DNA of 10,298 nucleotides, taken from NCBI GenBank assembly GCA_949093475.1, contig CARXAY010000029.1:1-10298 (forward strand), written 5' to 3'. Of the stretch, positions 9,001-10,298 are shown piece after piece; the first letter of the stretch is position 1; every line of letters begins with the position of its first letter. Origin of the DNA: an uncultured Oscillospiraceae bacterium. GTDB lineage: Bacteria; Bacillota; Clostridia; Oscillospirales; Oscillospiraceae. A model generated the notes under the pieces. It worked only from the letters and a program-made list of their open reading frames with translations, made no database searches and had not been told where the DNA came from. The position numbers and the translations under genes were made by a program.

Positions 9001-10298
9001 GGGGAGAAGGAGCCCATCGACGACCAGCCCCTCACCGCCGCCGCCGTCAAGACCTTTGCCCAGCGGCTGGATCTGATCTCCGCCGGCCGGGAGCGCAACA
9101 CAGAGGGGGAGGATCGCACCACGGAGTTCATCGTGGAGCTTTTGGAGGCGGTCTGGTTCACCGATACCCTGCGCTATGAGGATCTCAAGCTGCTGGACAG
9201 CGTGGTGGGCAACGACCCGGTGCGCTACTACGGCTATTATTGGGACGTTGACCGCTCCGCCCAGCTTCGCATCAACAAGGACGAGGCCATCGACCTCTCC
9301 GGCGATCTGCTGGTGACTATCCGCTCCAAGGAGAACGGGGAGCAGGAGGTCAACGTCAACCCGGAGGAAAACGGCGGCCGCACCGCCAAGCTCTATGTCG
9401 CCACCGACAGCGGCAGCAGCGCGGGGAAGGTGCGTACCATCCGCATCACCCCCAAGGCCCTGTACGCCCGTCTGGGCGACGCGCCCTATTCCCTTGGGGT
9501 GGTCACCGATCCCCCCAAGCCCTCCAACCGCCGCTACACATGGAGTTCCAGCGACCCCGCCGTAGCCACCGTGGACGAAAACGGTGTGGTCACCTTCCGC
9601 GGTCTGGGGGAGGCCACCATTACCGTCACCACCGACAACCAAAAGAGCGCGTCCATTTTGGTGGTGGTGTCCGAGGTGCTGCCCGTGCCGGAGCTGGAGA
9701 TCCCCATCTTTAACTTCAACTTCTCCGGGCCGTGGGAGAACGTGGGGGAAAACGGCGCGTTCCGCCCCCATGAGACCATGACCCGCGCCCAGCTCGTGGA
9801 GCTGATGGACATTTTCCTCAACCCCAACGCCCAGTGGACGGCCACCGCCGAGCTGGCCTATGTGGACGTGACGGGGAAGGAGCGCTACTATGACGCCCTT
9901 TGCCGGCTCACCTCGGCGGGGGTCATCCAAGGCGTACCCGGTCAGGCCTTTGCCGGAGAACAGCCGGTCACCCGCGCAGAATTCGCCACGATGCTCTGCC
10001 GGATGCTCCAGCTGGAGGTGCCCGACACCGCCGGCCAGATCCATATGTTTGAGGACGCCGGGCAGGCGGAGACTTGGGCCTACGCCTACATCGACGCGCT
10101 GGCCAAGACCGGCGTGATGCGCGGCGTGGGCGGCGGGTACTTCGCCCCCAACCGGGTACTCACCCGGGAGGAGTCCGCCGCAGTGATCTCCCGCCTGCTG
10201 GTGACCAAGCTCAGTTCCGACCAGACCGATTTGAAGATCCCCACCGACATGACCCCGGCCAACTGGTCTTATGAACACGTGATCCGGGCCATCAACGC
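4..10298 (+). CDS. Giant exported SLH-domain multi-repeat surface protein (3' end outside window)
   Basis: One uninterrupted reading frame runs from ATG at base 4 to the window edge: 3431 full codons plus two bases, with no stop. The ATG at 4 is chosen because it places a basic n-region, a hydrophobic core and an Ala-Met-Ala cleavage site at the N-terminus; the next in-frame ATGs (58 and 79) would destroy that signal. The frame is also open through the single codon before base 4, so a start further upstream cannot be excluded. In order the protein holds a signal peptide, an unrecognised N-terminal region, a cadherin-like fragment, a dockerin-like module, a possible beta-sandwich, an Ig-like domain, three A-B-C super-repeats, a YDG domain, a helical segment, a Big_2 domain and SLH modules. 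Cysteines are few, about a dozen, as is common in exported proteins of anaerobes. The inferred role is a wall-anchored adhesin, stalk or S-layer-associated scaffold; no catalytic motif was recognised. Regulation is not visible because the upstream region is missing. Confidence 0.95.
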   Translation, partial: MERKITAKRALAFLLALEMFCTPLAMARVQDPERVIRETPLGEEAWERTGEPAQTGEVTDPVADPLAELTPANDYYEARLSFGIPLVPGSQDGSGVPTSFTNSITEYQNYLTYEAKTLTDGTLRWGFRGYPKEIVYRDGALYIALPEMGRVPDKELEGFYITGKLPDGTMWYGIDDGDRVLPTWSFNEKWFADEETAEQYRLIPVEGTAAQYGLAGDKDVTAGNLATVARLPYNSETQDKYFWDDEAWGYCVPIVARWKASSQSSITAMGMAVTDQDGVSEAQTTVFTEDPRGKVSPGTLALSELGESELREFWLRVPEEEERLTITLETFEPYYHYNVDGTGDCPVAAGSVFHASTGEVSTDLSANVHAGRWDEEKGEYNTPITPAPQINDREQVNSPNNSLSNPARGQWTVADIPLTKVDEAADANEDPFTTITLTVTAPDGETKETYVLHVERLTTPVATLGYGNTPYGMIDKDRSARWKDENKAEGETDAETIAKNKQIAKAYFSANHTFTDMPIRPSDSGSLYPGEYSTLAWTGVAGAKNLDLDSTAVVAYLDMAFADPGVAFVDSEGRAVSFGADAPDTRYTDCVKRTLRLLVADDALTTDLYGVTAPNGDVSEVWYVGSGGDLAGGRLSSTEASQTLLRTGGTDQVDLRGLKVLPGVYSVKYLFEDPVNHSHVPAERPLAILPIPGDVDMDGAVTHADAKVLDENRSAWSGETGRVFRLLRERVYNDAQVRVGDFSGAAAIRSGFQPSYTGGTSNYFYRPLDTSEVYSRKTWAQVTADGVTAQAKLELRYLGPESGKLTDQGHTNNITGPWQADAAEGVSLKNDKHPDAKDTFWVGVYLELPAGSDLAGQTVRDLKLALTYDSEFVQPAVVYPYNQDYAYSTADEFWENVTFFSFNMGTRSVNENQQAMTIFSGLNGNAYNRQGFSRSRAFSTHYSKVEGELEQTTSASSLREVVIALQHADRTQVATLRSGCLLVLPFRLVKHPESRLDAENMARLIEISAGMSDLTLVTPNMGRALPGAAAARTEWMAQLMEETTGVRAASDRTYAFSAQNDIYGGATQNLRALVDCQPTADGLVLLGEDTTESQQLYNQIQGSGEKENGQYDKEFLVNGLPLGDDTFDQSTLPPGLTYYSSDGSIRGVPTAAGAPLEKPDADGNLYRPYTFTVRGNLYSIVVEPRTLHYQVTGRSSYYGESNFRGSDSDEYTFTYTVADLAKRDTEGLAEAPTGNGTELETILAEYGYTAPKFYAYDEHTGLAVTAQTKVGQYPILTRIDAKANNYRFVYTPGPTLAILKRPIRIDYITVDYSELGNETAEGYNALIYNNDNRNARTFTVDEGKGHGALKLCLPEIIDGAYGNLPLDANGSARVGSDTLKLKFRGQFQRNEYDESFTTDNFIHLQARQETRPIGNITSLELADDWATNQNYNLVYSTGTNSPEKNDIQGIVLRCGINAIKINSWPRELDGRVTTAGSSIAEPKSLRVQLNLENDSQMGDFAYDVVFDYNAASLIVWDLHYNWVSPEDMAAGLASPTAITGTGLGYDEDGELTDLAPYGNGVLTTAMDGWYLCVAARKYDVQEGEEVEFVKTYSKEALHIAARPITLTPGAASRFYGDENPSDLSYTYDWTQLSISEQQWLKETMGYPSTQNPKGTPEELEALLAAKDGEYTLPKIAISKVAAIPTGENDPNLVKADTPRGTGQFYVILYGARSEDYSFRYTQRGSTVTSESFGMNSFTIQARPVVIRDLYSAGNAEEGTASTADFATIYADTRTLFLKEQVDGASKRPFTADVDSGRVVLETAGYNDRGQVTYYTHNDTTRPVVRTDVKYGDDTLAVLEKDKAALQVSYTVRFIPDADKDGDGNDLYGMWNDFTTNFYSVEALSAAGGSAQRYVEIGDLALTGTAANNYVLVYQNGAQADKEAPANAEAYVAPEPDTRYTISYQRYGTGTVLLRPIEDMELTSLGKMNYTYGETWFPSQPNGNNYLTLEVRYATRFDNDPARNVQRESLRFTTVKSPDPNDPSQDLDTDNFTQRGFTIYYLKDGAATTEASKKAAVSAGQQLVFDQLLYPGVHNNASIFVVGKRGENDPEIYSVVGSRPVKVRKAALTLTAKNAHRFYGESNDAVFCEDGDAFGYTYDPQQLARWDRDTAPADLAGASIPALSSTAKPDSPLNKGRWGEYPISFAKTSFEFDNYVVTGQPGILFVYPRPIQINGIRHSQTTDGGQPGPVYTIYNATSATIFTTQYDTTQNRLDVGLAITPGATTCPQTIVRINANGEPVMSGASHNLPISGNTLVGSDELAFNVRIELGTPTLWQLAEGATDAWHDDMRVTVNTMAETDTSKNYRLSASRTFDRCWGAVKLRTIDHIHIIQPPKLNYTYGDTLDLSGLRVRIDYMADTAGVMEWDNVPYVSPEQFQSHGLYINYWDVGTPVPGSSEERKNLTSTYRKAHSGDHVTIAPTHDTQQFSGTNSSAPNHPFAANGKTLIVSAYQATAVAEYQNAADPVILGDTPVLIHNLSVYDYTPVSTTGGTPPVASGTNATATIRVNPRRLTYTLAAEDKVYDGTKRAAGTVTLTNVFDATAQVKVDSDNNIVRESIKDAVYLPTGASYESNSANYADFTALTNTLQNRRVSFRSGEQPAGSDLLTFTFVNPNVHYEDDAFDTGRPTIGPGASYDWRRSQTLDEVTSAHDVYNPVSQLPVEVTNMRLLGPDAANYTWGASSEPRVDATEVLLGTRAAAEDEQDAAPFATIQKADRPVLQGRSLLPSLAVDLHSNAVRLGLTQALDALLDRNDEFAAETHFEYALFYDKDGMLTTWAGNEGDWDHQDTYFFGGEAVRPYIDPAYLPNLKTLPKPETANEKTIYKGQLYPWADEDEGMALDPSAYPGGAESAEAYWFYRLYDTSRKALPRDTVFYPLVRLSESRNYNPSADLSGDEQVTAESLEAAKAAVKAWQDDPENETLKADALAASATVLSAAQGMKNAAEKASADKVAEDLARVDQKGEKEPIDDQPLTAAAVKTFAQRLDLISAGRERNTEGEDRTTEFIVELLEAVWFTDTLRYEDLKLLDSVVGNDPVRYYGYYWDVDRSAQLRINKDEAIDLSGDLLVTIRSKENGEQEVNVNPEENGGRTAKLYVATDSGSSAGKVRTIRITPKALYARLGDAPYSLGVVTDPPKPSNRRYTWSSSDPAVATVDENGVVTFRGLGEATITVTTDNQKSASILVVVSEVLPVPELEIPIFNFNFSGPWENVGENGAFRPHETMTRAQLVELMDIFLNPNAQWTATAELAYVDVTGKERYYDALCRLTSAGVIQGVPGQAFAGEQPVTRAEFATMLCRMLQLEVPDTAGQIHMFEDAGQAETWAYAYIDALAKTGVMRGVGGGYFAPNRVLTREESAAVISRLLVTKLSSDQTDLKIPTDMTPANWSYEHVIRAIN
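85..873 (+). other. Unrecognised N-terminal region of the mature protein (residues 28-290)
   Basis: After a Pro/Glu-rich linker (residues 28-70), a region rich in Tyr, Trp, Gly and Asp begins near residue 75 (motif NDYYEARLSFGIPLVPG). Alternating hydrophobic and polar residues, as in RWGFRGYPKEIVYRDGALYI near 373-432, suggest beta structure. A further Trp/Tyr-rich stretch, WDDEAWGYCVPIVARW, lies near 730-777. No known family is recognised and there is no obvious internal repeat. Being distal to the SLH anchor, it would sit at the outward end of the chain, where a ligand-binding head would be expected; that role is inference only. Confidence 0.5.
1231..1374 (+). other. Cadherin-like beta-sandwich fragment (residues 410-457)
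   Basis: The stretch ends with ITLTVTAPDGETKETYVLHV followed by Glu-Arg. This matches the closing strands of the cadherin-like beta-sandwich family (PF12733), in which a 'V-T-A-x-D-G-x-x-x-x-x-Y-x-x-x-V-x-R' pattern is typical. The earlier strands are harder to place; they may lie upstream, between about 1081 and 1230, in a segment rich in Asn and Pro. The domain would be a structural spacer. The family call rests on one motif. Confidence 0.5.
1375..2076 (+). other. Unrecognised beta-rich region before the dockerin-like module (residues 458-691)
   Basis: The segment opens with a Lys/Glu/Asp-rich stretch near 1432-1520 (IDKDRSARWKDENKAEGE) that is probably exposed or helical. It then turns into alternating strands, for example VVAYLDMAFADPGVAFVDSE at 1660-1719 and VSEVWYVGSGGDLAGGRL around 1855-1908. 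It closes with VLPGVYSVKYLFEDP (1981-2025) and RPLAILPIPG, which leads directly into the dockerin-like loop. The architecture suggests an Ig-like fold with a terminal beta-hairpin, but no family is recognised. Confidence 0.4.
2080..2262 (+). other. Dockerin-like module, first calcium loop intact, second degenerate (residues 693-753)
   Basis: GDVDMDGAVTHAD (2080-2118) fits the calcium loop of dockerin type I (PF00404): Asp at loop positions 1, 3, 5 and 12, Gly at 6 and Val at 8, followed by a helix start (AKVLDENR). About 36 residues later NDAQVRVGDFSGAAAI (2200-2247) has the same end pattern, with Val at 8, Asp at 12 and a following helix. There, positions 1 and 3 are Arg and Tyr, and the Gly at 6 is Ala, so the second loop has probably lost calcium binding. 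Loop spacing and total length (about 60 residues) match dockerins. In classical systems dockerins bind cohesins; here the module sits inside an SLH protein, so it may be purely structural. Confidence 0.65.
2503..3090 (+). other. Possible beta-sandwich domain after the dockerin-like module (residues 834-1029)
   Basis: The segment starts with PDAKDTFWVGVYLELPAGSD and then VRDLKLALTYDSEFVQPAVV (2578-2637). The pattern of a strand, a short loop, then 'x-L-x-L-x-Y-D-S' resembles the opening strands of cohesin-type or related beta-sandwiches, where a tyrosine-aspartate pair often closes the second strand. The middle is Asn/Ser/Gln-rich (2650-2880). Later strands include SLREVVIALQ (2869-2910) and CLLVLPFRLV (2941-2970). 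Resemblance to cohesins is faint and rests on strand pattern alone; an Ig-like spacer is equally possible. Confidence 0.35.
3091..3345 (+). other. Linker region with unclear fold (residues 1030-1114)
   Basis: This stretch contains a mixed segment with a possible amphipathic helix (RTEWMAQLMEETTGVRAA, 3100-3153), then a short strand-rich piece (LVDCQPTADGLVLLG, 3223-3267). It ends in a hydrophilic Gln/Glu/Asn-rich run (3271-3336) that looks like an interdomain linker. No family is recognised. Confidence 0.35.
3346..3552 (+). other. Putative Ig domain, He_PIG-like (residues 1115-1183)
   Basis: The core STLPPGLTYYSSDGSIRGVP followed by TAAG matches the He_PIG putative Ig family (PF05345). Its hallmark is 'L-P-x-G-L' followed about ten residues later by 'G-x-I-x-G-x-P-x-x-x-G' and a final strand, here YTFTVRGNLYSIVV. 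The domain sits immediately before the first A-B-C super-repeat and would be a rigid spacer. An insertion of charged residues (LEKPDADGNLYR) before the last strand is slightly unusual. Confidence 0.65.
3556..4806 (+). repeat. Super-repeat unit 1, A-B-C (residues 1185-1601)
   Basis: The A domain (3556-3903) begins RTLHYQVTGRSSYYGESN, continues with YTFTYTVADLAKRD and closes with VGQYPILTRI, NNYRFVYTPG and LAILKRPI; this is the MBG (YGE/DxN) domain pattern. The B domain (3904-4308) begins RPIRIDYI, has ALIYNN, then NLPL and VGSDTLKLKFRGQF, and ends NYNLVYS. The C domain (about 4348-4806) begins GIVLRCGINAIKI and ends in a Glu-rich strand leading to the next A domain. Unlike its counterparts in units 2 and 3, this C domain lacks the YTYGE/D motif. 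The alignment with units 2 and 3 was made by eye at protein level; DNA identity between copies appears low, so the duplication is old. Confidence 0.75.
4807..6312 (+). repeat. Super-repeat unit 2, A-B-C, with an Asp-rich insertion (residues 1602-2103)
   Basis: The A domain (4807-5226) begins RPITLTPGAASRFYGDENP, continues SYTYDWTQLSISEQQW and closes GQFYVILYG, DYSFRYTQ and FTIQARPVV. The B domain (5227-5745) has RPVVIRDLY, ATIYADTR and YGDDTLAVLE, then ends NNYVLVYQ. It is longer than the other B domains and carries an Asp-rich loop at 5569-5598. The C domain (5848-6312) begins GTVLLRPIEDMELTSLGKMN, followed by YTYGE and LTLEVRYA, the pattern of Ig-like domains that start 'Y-x-x-G-x-x-x' and follow with 'L-x-V-x-x-Y'. 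It ends SVVGSRPVKVRK. This is the longest of the three units. Confidence 0.75.
6313..7647 (+). repeat. Super-repeat unit 3, A-B-C (residues 2104-2548)
   Basis: The A domain (6313-6624) begins ALTLTAKNAHRFYGESND, has YTYDPQQLARWDRD and closes WGEYPISFAK, FDNYVVTG and ILFVYPRPI. The B domain (6625-7050) begins RPIQINGI, then has YTIYNATSATIF, NLPISGNTLVGSDEL and a closing NYRLSAS. The C domain (7072-7647) begins GAVKLRTIDHIHI, then KLNYTYGDTLDLSGLRVRID and Tyr-Met. That is close to the Big_3/Big_4-type opening of 'Y-x-x-G-x-x-L-D-L-S-G-L-x-V-x-x-x-Y'. The C domain runs on in a Thr/Ser/Asn-rich stretch to ATIRVNP, which joins the next A-type domain. Confidence 0.75.
7648..8268 (+). repeat. Fourth, diverged A-type domain: YDG domain (residues 2549-2755)
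   Basis: The domain begins RLTYTLAAEDKVYDGTKRAA, and the key K-V-Y-D-G-T is the signature of the YDG family (PF18657). It closes with FVNPNVHYEDDAFDTG, VTNMRLLGPDAANYTW and FATIQKADRP, which match the family's 'L-x-G-x-D-A-x-N-Y-T' ending and the usual I-x-K-A exit. It occupies the position where a fourth A domain of the super-repeat would begin, since the opening RLTYTL aligns with RTLHYQ, RPITLT and AALTLT. No B or C domain follows it. The internal piece between the two hallmarks is longer than in simple YDG repeats. Confidence 0.75.
8269..8814 (+). other. Unrecognised region between YDG and helical segment (residues 2756-2937)
   Basis: The stretch opens with SLLPSLAVDLHSNAVRLGLT (8284-8343) and a short helix-like run ALDALLDRNDEF. 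It then becomes rich in aromatic and acidic residues: YALFYDKDGMLTTWAGNEGD at 8404-8463 and YWFYRLYD at 8677-8700. The overall feel is a globular mixed domain rather than a linker. No family is recognised. Confidence 0.4.
8815..9240 (+). other. Predominantly helical, Ala/Lys/Glu-rich segment (residues 2938-3079)
   Basis: From ESLEAAKAAVKAWQDD onward (8815-8862) the composition shifts sharply from Thr/Tyr/Asn-rich beta sequence to Ala, Lys, Glu and Leu with few glycines, as in LKADALAASATVLSAAQGMK (8878-8937) and ASADKVAEDLARVDQ (8953-8997). A second helical part, AAAVKTFAQRLDLISAGRE, lies at 9040-9096, then TEFIVELLEAVWF (9121-9159). This fits a helical bundle or a short coiled stalk between the beta repeats and the wall anchor. 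The fold is inferred from composition. Confidence 0.5.
9433..9672 (+). other. Big_2 bacterial Ig-like domain (residues 3144-3223)
   Basis: The domain begins RTIRITPKALYARLGDAPYS, then YTWSSSDPAVATVDENGVVT, FRGLGEATITVTT and a last strand SASILVVVS. The 'W-S-S-S-D-P-x-V-A-T-V-D-x-x-G-x-V-x-x-x-x-x-G-x-A-x-I-T-V' pattern is the hallmark of Big_2 (PF02368). These domains are common spacers placed just before a surface anchor, as here, upstream of the SLH modules. Confidence 0.9.
9748..9822 (+). other. SLH module 1, C-terminal half only (residues 3249-3273)
   Basis: ENGAFRPHETMTRAQLVELM followed by DIFLN holds the second half of an SLH module (PF00395), including the wall-polymer-binding TRAQ variant of the TRAE motif at 9781-9792. 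The usual first half, with 'F-x-D-V...W-A-x-x-x-I-x-x-L' and 'G-x-x-x-G', is not recognisable upstream. There the sequence instead reads as a Phe/Asn/Pro-rich linker (PIFNFNFSGPWENVG). The module is therefore truncated or strongly diverged at its start. Confidence 0.7.
9859..10008 (+). other. SLH module 2, complete (residues 3286-3335)
   Basis: The module runs from YVDVTGKERYYDALCRLTSA through GVIQGVPGQAFAGEQPVTRA to EFATMLCRML. It shows the expected order: a leading D-V, a helix, 'G-V-I-x-G', then the TRAE motif (9970-9981) and the second helix. SLH modules bind secondary cell-wall polymers, typically with pyruvylated ManNAc, through this motif. The leading Trp-Ala of many SLH modules is replaced by Tyr-Tyr. 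Confidence 0.88.
10045..10200 (+). other. SLH module 3, complete (residues 3348-3399)
   Basis: The module begins MFEDAGQAETWAYAYIDALA, continues KTGVMRGVGGGYFAPNRVLT and ends REESAAVISRLL. It has the canonical acidic opening, W-A-Y-x-Y-I, 'G-V-M-x-G', F-x-P and the TRAE-equivalent motif TREE (10162-10173). It is the best SLH match in the window. Confidence 0.92.
10237..10298 (+). other. Start of SLH module 4, cut by the window edge (residues 3412-3431)
   Basis: IPTDMTPANWSYEHVIRAIN repeats the SLH opening pattern: an acidic residue before Met, then N-W-S-Y-E-H-V-I aligning with W-A-x-x-x-I. The second half with its TRAE-type motif should follow outside the window. The gene therefore probably ends soon after the edge, if this is the last SLH module. 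Confidence 0.75.

Noticed and set aside
3361..10278. Antisense open frame of 2305 codons, GTG start, as a real gene
   Set aside because: It is in codon register with the real gene and stays open only because TTA, CTA and TCA are absent on the sense strand. Its translation is a biased string rich in Gly, Val, His and Arg with no recognisable domain, while the sense strand shows signal peptide, YDG, Big_2 and SLH motifs.

Overview
The window lies inside one very large protein-coding gene. Reading frame 1 on the + strand is open from the ATG at base 4 to the last base, with no stop codon in about 10.3 kb. That gives at least 3431 codons, and the gene continues past the right edge. The frame was translated by hand, line by line; the domain logic stays continuous and no frameshift was seen. 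Every other long open stretch, including antisense ones of 547, 273 and 2305 codons, is best read as a shadow of this gene. No RNA gene, mobile element, CRISPR array, terminator or second gene was found. Only three bases lie upstream of the start, so the promoter and ribosome binding site are outside the window.

The DNA is rich in G+C with strong third-position G/C preference. The protein combines a Sec signal peptide, YDG- and MBG-type beta repeats, a Big_2 domain and SLH (surface-layer homology) modules. This suggests a Gram-positive-type bacterium with SLH-anchored surface proteins, most likely a G+C-rich member of the class Clostridia (Oscillospiraceae-like, gut or anaerobic habitat). That placement is inference from style and is not proven by a marker gene.

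Layout in residues: 1-27 signal peptide; 28-290 unrecognised N-terminal region; about 410-457 cadherin-like beta-sandwich fragment; 458-690 unrecognised; 693-753 dockerin-like module; 834-1029 possible beta-sandwich with a faint resemblance to cohesin-type folds; 1115-1183 putative Ig (He_PIG-like); 1185-2548 three tandem copies of a 416-500-residue three-domain unit (A = MBG-like, B = unnamed, C = Ig-like); 2549-2755 a diverged fourth A-type domain of the YDG class; 2756-2937 unrecognised; 2938-3079 mostly helical; 3144-3223 Big_2; 3249-3431 SLH modules, the last cut by the window edge.

Taken together: the protein should be exported by Sec, held to secondary cell-wall polymer by its C-terminal SLH modules, and extended outward as a long chain of beta domains. 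An adhesin, stalk or S-layer-associated scaffold is the plausible role, but no ligand or enzyme activity can be read from the sequence. The most notable points are the A-B-C super-repeat, the dockerin-like module in a wall-anchored protein, and the near-total avoidance of TTA, CTA and TCA codons that creates a misleading 2305-codon antisense frame.
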